Part shown: one piece after another, positions 25,781 to 36,202 of the stretch | Position numbering within the stretch: position 1 is the stretch's first letter | How the letters are laid out: the number at the start of each line of letters is the position of its first letter | From: an uncultured Clostridia bacterium | GTDB lineage: Bacteria; Bacillota; Clostridia; TANB77; CAG-508 | NCBI GenBank assembly: GCA_944392805.1 | Contig: CALXXZ010000007.1 | Coordinates: forward strand, 18,469 to 82,468 | DNA: 64,000 nt | Direction of reading: 5' to 3' | Notes under the pieces: model-generated | What the model saw: the letters and a program-made list of their open reading frames with translations, nothing else | The model's database searches: none | What the model was told of the DNA's origin: nothing | Made by a program: the position numbers and the translations under genes

Positions 25781-27731
25781 ATTAATAACAGTAATAATAC
25801 CATGTTACAATATAGAAAAATATATAGAAAGATGTATAGAATCAATAGAAAAACAGACATATAAAAATATTGAAATAATTGCAGTAGATGATGGATCAAA
25901 AGATAATACTGTATCAATATTAGAAAAATTACAAAATAAATATTCTAATCTAAAAGTTTTCAAAAATGATAAAAATAAAGGTGCAGCTTATGCAAGAAAC
26001 TTAGCAATAAGAAAGGCTAAAGGAGAATTTATAGGATTTATAGATTCTGATGACTACATTGTAGAAGACTATTATGAAAAACTTATGCAAAAAGCACAAG
26101 AAGAAGATGCTGATTTAGTAGCAACAGATATAGAGATAACATATGAAAAAAATGCACACCCAGCAATACTTTCAAAAGCTTGTATAGGAGAAGTTAACAA
26201 GTTCAATTTAGTAAATAATGGACTTGCTGCTTCACCATGTAATAAAATATTTAAAAAAGAGTTACTAAAAAAATATCCGTTTTTGGAAGGAAAAATTAAT
26301 GAAGATGTTGCATCAATATTACCTGCAATAATAAATGCTAAAAAAGTAGCATATGTAGATGGGATTAAATATTTCTATATGCAAAGAGAAAATTCAGTAC
26401 AAAATGAAGAAGTATCAATAAAAAGGCTAGAAATGTTTGATTCTATTGCAACATGTTTTCAAAGAATTGAATATGACAAAAAATATATAGATGCAATATT
26501 ATATCAACAAGTATTATTATTGTATTTAGTAGTAATTCCAAAACAAAAAAACTACAAAAAAAGACAAAAATTATTAACTAGATTTATGGAAAAACAAAAA
26601 AAATATGAACTATATAAAAATCCATATATCAAACAATTTATAAAAGAGCAACCAAAACAAGAAAGAAAATTTTATAAAGATATGGTATCATGCTTAAAAA
26701 GAGCAAATGCAACACTTGCAAATGAAACTATTGAATATAGATATGGAATGGACAAAACAAAAGAAAAACTAAAAGATATTATCAGAAAGATTACAAAAAG
26801 AACAGTAATAAGAAGATATATCGAAATAAAAGACCTAGAAAAATTAGCTAAAAAACAAGCTAAGAAAAAAGAAGATATAAAAGTTTCAGTAGTAATACCA
26901 AATTACAATTACGAAAACTTCATGTTACCTCGTATATATAGTATATTAGCACAAACAGAAAAAGTACATGAATTAATAATATTAGATGATTGTTCAAAAG
27001 ATAATAGTAGAAATCTAATAGATCAGATAGTAGAAAGACTATCACCATATATAAAGATTCAAAAAGTATATAATGAAGAAAATTCAGGATGTGCATTTAA
27101 ACAATGGAAAAAAGGATTTGCATTAGCTGAAGGAGATTATGTATGGATAGCTGAAGCGGACGATTGCTGTGACAAGACTCTATTAGAAAATATAATAAGA
27201 CCAATTAAACAAAACAAAAATATATACATATCATACGCAGATACAGCATTTATAAATGCGTGGGATAAAATAATATTACCAACAATAAAACCAGAAATAG
27301 ATATAAGAAAAACTGGTCATTGGGATAGTGACTTTGTAGATAATGGAATGGAAGAAATCAAAAATTATACATTTTTAAATTGTATAATTGCAAATGTATC
27401 ATCATGTATAATCAAAAAAGATAATTATGACGATATTTTTGAAAAAATAATTGAATATAAACAAGCAGGAGATTGGTTATTCTATGTAAGTGTAATGGCA
27501 AAAGGAGATATTGCATTTTGTAATAAACCATTAAATTATTACAGATTACATGGAAATAATGTAACAAGTGTAACTAAGAAACAAAAACACTTTGATGAAA
27601 TTGTAAGAATTCACGGAGAAATAAGAAAAATGTTTGAAATGACAGAATGGCATGAGGAAGAAATTCAAAAAAGATATGAATTCTTAAAAAGAGTATGGAA
27701 CTTAGGAGAAAAAGAGAATGAAAAAGATTAA
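25773..27731 (+). CDS. Double-domain family 2 glycosyltransferase
   Basis: A 652-residue protein with two GT-A domains. The first (about 4-225) has VIIPCYNIEKYIERCI, VDDGSKDNT and DSDDYI; the second (about 365-600) has VSVVIPNYNYENFM, LDDCSKDNS and AEADDCC. A basic helical stretch joins them. Two active sites suggest transfer of two different residues or formation of two linkages in a repeat unit. It overlaps the upstream gene by 8 bp and the downstream gene by 14 bp. Confidence 0.9.
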   Translation: MDKLITVIIPCYNIEKYIERCIESIEKQTYKNIEIIAVDDGSKDNTVSILEKLQNKYSNLKVFKNDKNKGAAYARNLAIRKAKGEFIGFIDSDDYIVEDYYEKLMQKAQEEDADLVATDIEITYEKNAHPAILSKACIGEVNKFNLVNNGLAASPCNKIFKKELLKKYPFLEGKINEDVASILPAIINAKKVAYVDGIKYFYMQRENSVQNEEVSIKRLEMFDSIATCFQRIEYDKKYIDAILYQQVLLLYLVVIPKQKNYKKRQKLLTRFMEKQKKYELYKNPYIKQFIKEQPKQERKFYKDMVSCLKRANATLANETIEYRYGMDKTKEKLKDIIRKITKRTVIRRYIEIKDLEKLAKKQAKKKEDIKVSVVIPNYNYENFMLPRIYSILAQTEKVHELIILDDCSKDNSRNLIDQIVERLSPYIKIQKVYNEENSGCAFKQWKKGFALAEGDYVWIAEADDCCDKTLLENIIRPIKQNKNIYISYADTAFINAWDKIILPTIKPEIDIRKTGHWDSDFVDNGMEEIKNYTFLNCIIANVSSCIIKKDNYDDIFEKIIEYKQAGDWLFYVSVMAKGDIAFCNKPLNYYRLHGNNVTSVTKKQKHFDEIVRIHGEIRKMFEMTEWHEEEIQKRYEFLKRVWNLGEKENEKD

Positions 27732-29826
27732 CTTATGCTTATTAATATTAATACTATTATTAACACAAGTAGTAATATGTGACAATTTAATATATTTCTT
27801 TAAAGCAAATTATATTATAGGAAACATAATAGCATTAATTATAAATGCAACAATTACAACACTATTAATAAAAAAGAAAAAAATAAAAGTTGAAACTAAC
27901 TTTCATAAATTTGATTTAGTATTTTTAGCAATAATAATTGTAATAATGGGATTAACAATAATATATCCAGATACATTTTGGGATACATATAGTTATCATT
28001 TATATTTACAAGAAAATCCATTTGCAGATAAAATAAATGATGATTTCTTTCCAGGAAGAACATTAACATCATTTGTTTATCCTATTGCAGATAGAGTATT
28101 TTATATGTTTAGAGCATTACTAGGATTTAGATTGGGAACTTTACCTGGATATTTTCTAATTGTTGTAATTTATTATCAAATCAAAAAATATTTAACAAAA
28201 ATATTAGAAAATAAAATTGATGAAAAATATATTTCACTACTATCAATTTTACCACTAGGTGTATTTATAATATTAGAGCAAATGGGAACATATTATATAG
28301 ATAATTTTTCTGTTGCATTATTACTTGAAATTATGTATGTAATATTTTTTGAAGGAAAAGATATTTTCAAAGAAAAAACTAGATTGTATATTTTAGCATA
28401 TGTGGTAGGTTTGGCTGTATGTACCAAAATAACAAATGCAATATATATTTTAGGACCATTGGTATATTTACTAGTGATAAATATAAAAGATATAAAAAAT
28501 ATCAAAATATATGATTATTTATTATTAGTTGTAACATTTGTGATACCATTATTACCATATGTACTAGATGCATTTATACAGACAGGAAGTCCAGTATTCC
28601 CATATTATAATGGAATATTCAAATCAGAATATTTTATGCAAGAAAATTGGGTTGATGATAGATATGGACCAAAAAATATATTAGAATTTTTATTATGGCC
28701 ATTGTATATTATAAAAAGACCTAGAAATGCTTATGAAACAGGAAACACAGACTTAATGTTTGCAGTTGGATATATAATAGCTATAATTGGTATAATATAT
28801 GAAGTTGTATATAAAAAACTAATAAAAAAACAACAAATTAATAAAAAATTCTTAACATATTATATTGCACTAATGTATTTGTATTTAGTTTGGGCACAAT
28901 TTATAATAGGTTATACAAGATATGCAGGAATAATACCAATATTTGCAAGCATAGCATGTATTTATATATTAATAAATGCATTTAAAAATAGTAAATTAAT
29001 AATAACTGTATTGATGTCAGCAATAATATGTGGAAGTTCATTTGCAGGATTATATAAATATGTAGTATATGGTAGAAGCGGAGGAAACTATATACAAATA
29101 TTTTTCAATAATTCACAATCAGCAATAGCAAACTGGAAACAAAATGTAAAGAAAACAGTATTATTAAAAGATAGAACAAATGAAAAATATGATATTGATG
29201 GAATTTGGGGAGTTTTAGCAGATGACAGTGGTGTAACATCATTACTTAATGTTGATGATAGACTAGTTGAATTACAAACAGGAACTAAAATGGGTAAAAC
29301 TGAAAAAACTTATCAAATGTATTGGGATTTAATACTAAATAATGAAATCTATATGCCAATATATGAATTTAAATTAAAAGATACATTAGATTACTTAAAT
29401 AGATATCATTTCCAAATTACCGAAGTAGTAGATACTCTTACAAATGTTAGCTTTTTAGATAATGCTGATTATATTTATATAGTAAAAGTAAAATATGATG
29501 AAAATGCACAAAATACTTTGGATATGTTAACATATGATGAAAATGAATTAATTTTAACACCTGAGAATGGAAAAATAAGTTTTATAACTACAATGAATGG
29601 AAGACATTTAAATAAAGATATACAAAATACTATTACAGTTAATATAGTAGCTTCTAAAGATGGACAAGAACAAATAATTGATACATTAAAATTAAAATCA
29701 GATGGAAAATCAATTAATTATGAGAAAAAACTAGATGGAATAGATTATGATACAATAAAAGTTAAATTAGTACCAGAAGAGTTAAAACTAAGCACACAAA
29801 ATCATAGCATTACAATTTTTAAGTAG
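27718..29826 (+). CDS. GT-C-like integral membrane glycosyltransferase
   Basis: A 702-residue protein with about 11 membrane helices in the first 450 residues and a soluble C-terminal part of about 240 residues outside the membrane. The first long loop carries Asp-rich TFWDTYSYHLYLQENPF, the position of the catalytic Asp in GT-C enzymes that use polyprenyl-phosphate sugars. This would place its chemistry on the outer membrane face. The polyprenyl-phosphate sugar synthase-like gene at 29846 could supply the donor. It could instead be a polymerase; no definite family is recognised. Confidence 0.7.
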   Translation: MKKINLCLLILILLLTQVVICDNLIYFFKANYIIGNIIALIINATITTLLIKKKKIKVETNFHKFDLVFLAIIIVIMGLTIIYPDTFWDTYSYHLYLQENPFADKINDDFFPGRTLTSFVYPIADRVFYMFRALLGFRLGTLPGYFLIVVIYYQIKKYLTKILENKIDEKYISLLSILPLGVFIILEQMGTYYIDNFSVALLLEIMYVIFFEGKDIFKEKTRLYILAYVVGLAVCTKITNAIYILGPLVYLLVINIKDIKNIKIYDYLLLVVTFVIPLLPYVLDAFIQTGSPVFPYYNGIFKSEYFMQENWVDDRYGPKNILEFLLWPLYIIKRPRNAYETGNTDLMFAVGYIIAIIGIIYEVVYKKLIKKQQINKKFLTYYIALMYLYLVWAQFIIGYTRYAGIIPIFASIACIYILINAFKNSKLIITVLMSAIICGSSFAGLYKYVVYGRSGGNYIQIFFNNSQSAIANWKQNVKKTVLLKDRTNEKYDIDGIWGVLADDSGVTSLLNVDDRLVELQTGTKMGKTEKTYQMYWDLILNNEIYMPIYEFKLKDTLDYLNRYHFQITEVVDTLTNVSFLDNADYIYIVKVKYDENAQNTLDMLTYDENELILTPENGKISFITTMNGRHLNKDIQNTITVNIVASKDGQEQIIDTLKLKSDGKSINYEKKLDGIDYDTIKVKLVPEELKLSTQNHSITIFK

Positions 29827-29845
29827 ATTTATTAAGGAGGAAAAA

Positions 29846-30772
29846 ATGTCAAAAATAGCAGTATTAATACCATGTTATAATGAAAGCAAAACAATAGAAA
29901 AAGTAGTAAAAGATTTCAAAAGAGAATTACCAGAAGCAGACATATATGTTTATGACAATAACTCAACAGATGGAACAGATGAAATAGCAAGAAATGCAGG
30001 AGCAATAGTAAGATATGAATATAGGCAAGGAAAAGGAAATGTAATTCGCAGTATGTTTAGACAAATAGATGCAGACTGCTATTTAATGGTAGATGGAGAT
30101 GACACATATCCAGCAGAAGATGCAAGAAAAATGTGTGATTTAGTATTAGAAGGAAAAGCAGATATGGTAGTAGGAGATAGATTATCTTCAACATATTTTA
30201 CTGAAAATAAAAGACCATTTCATAATTTCGGAAATAGAATAGTAAGATTTTTGATAAATACATTATTTAAGAACAAAATAAAAGATATAATGACAGGATA
30301 TAGAGCATTTAGTTATGAATTTGTAAAAACATATCCAGTATTATCAAAAGGATTTGAAATAGAAACAGAAATGACGATACACGCAGTAGACAAAAACTTT
30401 TTAATACAAGAAATACCAGTAACATATCGTGACAGACCAGAAGGAAGTGTATCAAAATTAAACACATATAAAGATGGATTTAAAGTATTAAAAATGATAG
30501 CGACATTATTTAAAGAATATAAGCCATTCTTTTTCTTCAATATTGTAGCAATAATACTTGCAATAATTTCACTTATATTTGTAATACCAGTATTTCACGA
30601 ATATTTTGAGACAGGACTTGTATTAAGATTTCCAACTTTAATAGTTGGAGGCTTCATAATGGTAGCTGCAATATTATCATTTATATGTGGAGTAATATTA
30701 GATGTAATTGTAAAAAAACACAAACAACAATATGAATTAATGTTAAATCAATTCAAGAGAAATGAGGATTAA
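29846..30772 (+). CDS. Polyprenyl-phosphate glycosyltransferase (DPM1/GtrB-like)
   Basis: A 308-residue GT2 enzyme. The soluble domain shows VLIPCYNESKTIEKVV, YDNNSTDGTDEIA and MVDGDDTYP (DxD), together with the GYRAF and RPEGSVSKL motifs typical of DPM1/GtrB. Two C-terminal membrane helices (about 230-255 and 265-290) anchor it. Such enzymes transfer a sugar from a nucleotide to undecaprenyl phosphate, feeding GT-C enzymes on the outside. Candidate users in this operon are the products of 27718 and 30774. A strong AAGGAGG precedes the ATG. Confidence 0.92.
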   Translation: MSKIAVLIPCYNESKTIEKVVKDFKRELPEADIYVYDNNSTDGTDEIARNAGAIVRYEYRQGKGNVIRSMFRQIDADCYLMVDGDDTYPAEDARKMCDLVLEGKADMVVGDRLSSTYFTENKRPFHNFGNRIVRFLINTLFKNKIKDIMTGYRAFSYEFVKTYPVLSKGFEIETEMTIHAVDKNFLIQEIPVTYRDRPEGSVSKLNTYKDGFKVLKMIATLFKEYKPFFFFNIVAIILAIISLIFVIPVFHEYFETGLVLRFPTLIVGGFIMVAAILSFICGVILDVIVKKHKQQYELMLNQFKRNED

Positions 30773-30773
30773 A

Positions 30774-32300
30774 ATGGAAAAAGTATTAAAGAAAATAGTA
30801 AGTTGTAGAATATTATATTATACTGCAGCAATAGTACTATTAATGGGAACATATTATCTTGATCTAAAAGTAGACTTAGAAAGTCAAAATGCATTAGGAG
30901 GAAACCATTTAAAATATTTCTTAATAGCTGCAGTATTAATTGGAATAGTAATAATAGCACTAACAATAATTTCAAAAAAATTATATAAAAAAGTAGAAAT
31001 GCATATTGCATATATTATACTTGCACTTATACTTGGTGGAATATACATATTTGTAATTCCACTATTTGCTCAAAGTGATGAACCTGCACATTTTTATAGA
31101 ACATATCAAGTAGCAAAAGGTGAAATAATTTCTCCAGTAATAGACAATGCATATGCGACAGAAATACCACAATCATTTGTAGATATGGTGCAATATAATA
31201 GTGAAACAAAAAGAAGAGAATATAAAAAATATTATGATGTAAAAGAAATGATGCAAATTGAGCTAAAACCAGAAGAAACAACAATAATAGATACAGTTGG
31301 TAATTATCATGGTACAAGCTATTTACCACAAGCACTTGGAATAAAAATCGGAATGATATTTCAATTAAGACCATATTTGACAGCAATGTTAGGACGTCTT
31401 ACTGGTTTAGTGATTACAGTATTATTATTAGGTTGGGGAATTAAAAAATTACCAAATCATAAATTATTTGCAACAATAGTATTGTTATCACCAGTTGCAA
31501 TATCATATGCAGCAAGTTATTCAGCAGACAATGTACTACTTACATGTATATTCTTAATGTTAAGTTATGTAATGCATTATAGATATACAAAAGAAAAAAT
31601 TAAAAAAATAGATTATGTCATATTTGCAATTCTTACATTTATAATTGCAATATCAAAAATGGCATATTTACCAGTAATAGGATTATTACTATTAATACCT
31701 AAAGAATGTTTTAATAATACAAAAAGAAAATGGGGATTTTCTGCAATATTCATAATATTAGGTATAATATCAGCAATATGGTGGATGAAAACTGCAAATA
31801 TCAATGTAAATGTAGGAGAAGCAACAAATACAAATACATGGATTTATACAAATCCAATAGGATATCTATTTGTACTATTTAGAACAACAATAGATTCATG
31901 TTTTGATTATGTAGCAAATATGTTTGCAGGACATTTCTTATGTCATAATCAAGTATCACCATATACAATAATACCACTTGCATATATTATCATTACAATA
32001 ATTGCATTATTAAGTGATGAAAATAAAGAAAAAACAACATTTATGCAAAAATTTATTCCAGTTGGAATAATAGTATTATCATATGTATTAGTAAGTACAG
32101 CAATGTATGTATATAATACAAGTTTCAAAAATGGAGTAATTATAGGAGTACAAGGAAGGTATTTTGTACCATTACTATTACTTGCAATGTTATTTATAAA
32201 TAAAAAACGAATTAATATAGAAGGACATGAATTAACAAATGTATCACTAATTGCAAACTTCGGTGTATATTTAGCAATGATGGCAACATTCTTTATATAA
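30774..32300 (+). CDS. DUF2142 membrane protein
   Basis: A 508-residue protein with about 11 membrane helices. The outer loop FAQSDEPAHFYRTYQVAKGEI is the DUF2142 signature; it resembles GT-C catalytic loops, and DUF2142 proteins are common in surface-polysaccharide loci. The start is placed at 30774 rather than the in-frame ATG at 30762, because ATGAGGATT supplies the GAGG ribosome binding site for 30774; the stop of the upstream gene is at 30770-30772. It is likely a glycosyltransferase or polymerase using lipid-linked sugars. Confidence 0.8.
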   Translation: MEKVLKKIVSCRILYYTAAIVLLMGTYYLDLKVDLESQNALGGNHLKYFLIAAVLIGIVIIALTIISKKLYKKVEMHIAYIILALILGGIYIFVIPLFAQSDEPAHFYRTYQVAKGEIISPVIDNAYATEIPQSFVDMVQYNSETKRREYKKYYDVKEMMQIELKPEETTIIDTVGNYHGTSYLPQALGIKIGMIFQLRPYLTAMLGRLTGLVITVLLLGWGIKKLPNHKLFATIVLLSPVAISYAASYSADNVLLTCIFLMLSYVMHYRYTKEKIKKIDYVIFAILTFIIAISKMAYLPVIGLLLLIPKECFNNTKRKWGFSAIFIILGIISAIWWMKTANINVNVGEATNTNTWIYTNPIGYLFVLFRTTIDSCFDYVANMFAGHFLCHNQVSPYTIIPLAYIIITIIALLSDENKEKTTFMQKFIPVGIIVLSYVLVSTAMYVYNTSFKNGVIIGVQGRYFVPLLLLAMLFINKKRINIEGHELTNVSLIANFGVYLAMMATFFI

Positions 32301-32327
32301 TTTATTTGTAGCGAGAGAAGGGATAAA

Positions 32328-34181
32328 ATGAAATTAACAAACATAAAAAATTCTATCATAAATTTTTTAGCACCAATTGGAAGTATTAGAAGAAAATCAA
32401 TTCAATATATTTACAGAATGTTAAAAAATAAAGAAAATAGAAAAATGTTTAGCAAAAAAGTAAAAGAAATAGGATTTTTTAATGGGTTTAAATATTCATT
32501 TTATAAATTAGTAGTACCAGAAAGTAAAGAATATCAAGAAGAAAGATATAATAACTGGATTTCTAAGAAATCTAAAATAGAGGAAAATGCAAAATTCGAG
32601 TATAATCCATTAATAAGTATAATAACACCATTATATAATACTCCTAAAGAGTTTTTCTTAGAATATATAAAAAGCATGAATAGGCAAACCTATGAAAATT
32701 GGGAGGTTTGCCTTGTGGATGCAAGTGACTCACAATTAGAATATATAAAAGAAATACAAGATGAGAGGATAAAATATAAAAGATTAGAAGAAAATAGAGG
32801 AATATCAGAAAACTCAAATGAAGCAATTCAAATGGCTACAGGAGAATTTATAGCATTAGTTGACCATGATGATATAATTTCGCCAAATGCACTTTATGAA
32901 GTTGTAAAAAGATTAAATGAAAAACCTGAAACAGATTTTATATATAGTGATGAAGATAAATTTGAAGAAGATGTTGGAAATAGATTTTATCCATTTTTCA
33001 AACCAGATTTTTCACCAGACTTTTTAAGAAGTAATAATTATATATGTCATTTAAGTGTAATAAGAAAATCTTTAGTTGAAAAAATAGGAGGATTTAGAAA
33101 AGAATTTGATGGTGCACAAGATTATGACTTAATATTAAGGGTTACAGAAAATACAAAAAAAATAGAACACATCCCAGAAATATTATATCATTGGAGAATT
33201 CATTCAGCTTCAACTGCTCAAAATATGGAAACTAAAAATTATGCAATAGAAGCGGGAAGAAAAGCCATTGAAGAACATTGTAAAAGACTAGAACTTCCTA
33301 TTGAAAAAGTAGAAAGCATAGAACCATTGGGATTATATAGAACTAAATATAGTGTAGTAGGAGAACCTTTGGTATCAATAATAATACCAAATAAAGACTC
33401 TGTAAAATACTTAAAAAGAGCAATAAATTCAATTTTAAAATCTACATATAAAAATTATGAAATTATAATTATAGAAAATAATAGTACTAAAAAAAGTACA
33501 TTCAAATATTATGATGAAATAAAATCATTTGCTAAAATTATAAAATATGAAGGAGAATTTAATTATTCAAAAATAAATAATTTTGGAGTTAAATATGCAA
33601 ATGGAGAATATTTGTTATTACTTAATAATGATATAAAAGTAATAACAAATGATTGGCTTGAAGAAATGCTATCAATATGTCAAAGAGAAGATGTTGGAAT
33701 AGTTGGAGCAAAATTACTTTATAGTGATAAAACAGTTCAACATGCAGGTGTTGTAGTTGGAATGGGCGGAATTGCAGGACATGTAAACAGATTAATTGCT
33801 GATAAAAATCCAGGTTATTTCGGAAGAGTTGCTGTAATTAATAATTATTCAGCAGTAACTGCTGCTTGTCTTATGACCAAAAAAGACTTATATGAAAAAG
33901 TAGAAGGACTTGACGAAAAATTCAAAGTAGCATTTAATGATGTAGATTTTTGTATGAAAATACGTCAGCTTCAAAAATTAATTGTTTATACACCTTTTGC
34001 TAGATTATTTCATTATGAATCTAAATCAAGAGGTTATGAAGATACACCAGAAAAATTAGAGAGATTTAATGGAGAAATTAAATTGTTTGAAAGTAAATGG
34101 AAAGATGAATTGGAAAAAGGAGATCCTTATTTTAATCCAAATTTAGATTTATATTCAGAACAATGTGAGGTGAAGATATGA
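32328..34181 (+). CDS. Double-domain family 2 glycosyltransferase (RgpF/rhamnan type)
   Basis: A 617-residue protein. A basic N-terminal helix region of about 80 residues is followed by GT-A domain 1 (about 90-310; IITPLYNTP, DHDDIISP, IYSDEDK) and GT-A domain 2 (about 345-600; IIIPNKDS, LLNNDIKV, HYESKSRG). The tandem layout with a LNNDI motif is typical of GT2 enzymes in rhamnan and O-antigen assembly. The stop overlaps the next start as ATGA. Confidence 0.9.
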   Translation: MKLTNIKNSIINFLAPIGSIRRKSIQYIYRMLKNKENRKMFSKKVKEIGFFNGFKYSFYKLVVPESKEYQEERYNNWISKKSKIEENAKFEYNPLISIITPLYNTPKEFFLEYIKSMNRQTYENWEVCLVDASDSQLEYIKEIQDERIKYKRLEENRGISENSNEAIQMATGEFIALVDHDDIISPNALYEVVKRLNEKPETDFIYSDEDKFEEDVGNRFYPFFKPDFSPDFLRSNNYICHLSVIRKSLVEKIGGFRKEFDGAQDYDLILRVTENTKKIEHIPEILYHWRIHSASTAQNMETKNYAIEAGRKAIEEHCKRLELPIEKVESIEPLGLYRTKYSVVGEPLVSIIIPNKDSVKYLKRAINSILKSTYKNYEIIIIENNSTKKSTFKYYDEIKSFAKIIKYEGEFNYSKINNFGVKYANGEYLLLLNNDIKVITNDWLEEMLSICQREDVGIVGAKLLYSDKTVQHAGVVVGMGGIAGHVNRLIADKNPGYFGRVAVINNYSAVTAACLMTKKDLYEKVEGLDEKFKVAFNDVDFCMKIRQLQKLIVYTPFARLFHYESKSRGYEDTPEKLERFNGEIKLFESKWKDELEKGDPYFNPNLDLYSEQCEVKI

Positions 34182-36181
34182 AAGTTTTACAAATAAATGC
34201 AGTATGTGGAAATTGTAGTACAGGAAAAATAGCAGTAGATTTATATAATGTATTAGAAGAAAATGGACATGAAGGAATAATAGCATATGGAAGAAGAGGG
34301 GCACCAGAAGGAGTAAAAACAATCAAAATATGTGGAAAAATAAACAATCTATTTCATATAGGAATATCTATGATATTTGATAATAGTGCATTTTTATCAA
34401 CACAAGCAACAAAAAGACTAATCAAAAAAATAGATGAATATAATCCAGATATTATACAATTACATAGTCTATTAGGTTATTACATAGATATAAAAGTATT
34501 ATTAGAATATTTAGCCAAAATAAACAAACCAGTAGTATATACAATGCATAATTGTTGGGCAATAACAGGACATTGTACATATTTTGATTATGCAAAATGT
34601 GATAAATGGAAAACTGGATGTGAAAAATGTCCACAAAAAACAACATATCCACCAAGCCTAATATTTGATAATTCAAAAATAAATTATGAAAAGAAAAAAC
34701 AATTATTTAATAATATAAAAAATTTAACATTAGTAACACCATCACAATGGCTTGCAGATTTAGTAAAACAATCATATTTAAAAGAAAAAGAAGTAGTGGT
34801 AATAAACAATGGAATAAATCTTCAAAACTTCAAACCAACAAAAGGTGATTTCAGAAAAAAACATAATATTGAAAATAAATTTATAATACTTGGAGTTGCA
34901 AGTGTTTGGGAGAAAAGAAAAGGATTAGAATCATTTATAAGATTATCAGAAAAGTTAAGTGATGATTTTCAGATTGTATTAGTTGGGTTAAATAAAAGAC
35001 AATTAAAAAAATTGCCTAAAAACATAATAGGAATTTCAAGAACAGAAAATATAGAGCAATTGGCAGAACTTTATACAACAGCTGACATATTTTTTAATCC
35101 TACATATGAAGAAAACTTCCCAACAACAAACTTAGAATCAATAGCATGTGGAACACCAATAATTACATATAAAACTGGTGGAAGTGTAGAAAGTGTTGAT
35201 AAAGAATGGGGATTTGTTGTAGAACAAGGAGATGTAGAATCTGTATTAAAAATTCTTCAAGACTTAAAAGGCAAACCTAAAAAATCAGAACAATGCTTAC
35301 AAGCTTCAAAAAAATATGATAAAAGATTAAAATTTCAAGAATATGTAGAATTATATGAAAAATTATTAAAAGGGAAAAAAGGGGACAGTCCCCAAATTTC
35401 CCAAAAGGAAAAAAGGGGACAGTCCCCAAATTTCCCAAATTCCCAAATTTATGTGGTATCACACAAAGAAGCAGAATTCCCAAAAGAAGAAATATATACA
35501 CCAATACAAGTAGGAAAAAAAGAAAGTTTCACAAAAGTGCGTGATAACACAGGGGACAATATAGCAGAAAAAAATCCTAATTTTTGCGAGCTAACAGCAG
35601 CATATTGGATATGGAAAAATGATAAATCAGATATAACAGGACTTACTCATTATAGAAGATATTTCTTTAAAAAGAAAAATAATAATAGTAAAGAAAACAT
35701 ATTAAATAAGCAAGAAATAGAAGAAATATTAAAAGAATATGATATAATACTACCAGAAAAAGAAAGAATTGTGCAATATACTGTAAAAAGTGCATATGGA
35801 AAATTTCATCATATAGAAGATTTTGAAAAATGTAGAGAAATAATACAAGAAAAATATCCAGAATATGTAGAAGCATTTGATAAAATTGCAAATGGAAAAA
35901 AATTATATTTATATAATATGTTTATTTCTCACAAAAAAATATTTGATGAATATTATAAATGGTTATTTGACATTTTATTCGAATTAGAAAAAAGAGTAGA
36001 TATTTCAAATTATACAGATTATGATAAAAGAATATTTGGATTTTTATCAGAAAGATTATTAAGTGTATGGCTTGAAAAAAATAACCATCTAAAAATAAAA
36101 GAAATGCCAGTATATAATACAGAACAAAAAGTATTACCACAGATAGCAATTAGAACAATACAAAAAATACTTGTCAGATAA
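34178..36181 (+). CDS. GT4 glycosyltransferase fused to DUF4422 through a repeat-derived linker
   Basis: A 667-residue fusion. Residues 1-397 are a GT-B enzyme of family 4: VLQINAVCGNCSTGKIAVDL at the start, a Cys-rich loop CDKWKTGCEKCP, and the donor-site PTYEENFPTTNLESIACG. Residues 424-660 are a DUF4422 domain (IYVVSHKEAEFP, ELTAAYWIWKN, GLTHYRRYFF), itself found as a stand-alone putative glycosyltransferase. The linker, about residues 399-423, is encoded by two copies of the 34-bp palindromic repeat that are read in two different frames. The fusion may have arisen when a repeat array joined two adjacent genes. It overlaps the upstream gene by 4 bp. Confidence 0.85.
   Translation: MKVLQINAVCGNCSTGKIAVDLYNVLEENGHEGIIAYGRRGAPEGVKTIKICGKINNLFHIGISMIFDNSAFLSTQATKRLIKKIDEYNPDIIQLHSLLGYYIDIKVLLEYLAKINKPVVYTMHNCWAITGHCTYFDYAKCDKWKTGCEKCPQKTTYPPSLIFDNSKINYEKKKQLFNNIKNLTLVTPSQWLADLVKQSYLKEKEVVVINNGINLQNFKPTKGDFRKKHNIENKFIILGVASVWEKRKGLESFIRLSEKLSDDFQIVLVGLNKRQLKKLPKNIIGISRTENIEQLAELYTTADIFFNPTYEENFPTTNLESIACGTPIITYKTGGSVESVDKEWGFVVEQGDVESVLKILQDLKGKPKKSEQCLQASKKYDKRLKFQEYVELYEKLLKGKKGDSPQISQKEKRGQSPNFPNSQIYVVSHKEAEFPKEEIYTPIQVGKKESFTKVRDNTGDNIAEKNPNFCELTAAYWIWKNDKSDITGLTHYRRYFFKKKNNNSKENILNKQEIEEILKEYDIILPEKERIVQYTVKSAYGKFHHIEDFEKCREIIQEKYPEYVEAFDKIANGKKLYLYNMFISHKKIFDEYYKWLFDILFELEKRVDISNYTDYDKRIFGFLSERLLSVWLEKNNHLKIKEMPVYNTEQKVLPQIAIRTIQKILVR
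35372..35448 (+). repeat. 34-bp palindromic repeat array inside a coding region
   Basis: Two units with the core GGGGACAGTCCCC (35381 and 35415) and spacer AAATTTCCCAAAAGG lie in tandem, with a partial third spacer (AAATTCCCAAATTT). Because 34 is not a multiple of three, the same DNA encodes KGKKGDSPQISQ in the first unit and KEKRGQSPNFPN in the second, both open. Confidence 0.88.
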
Positions 36182-36202
36182 ATCAGAAAGGATGTAACAA
36201 AG

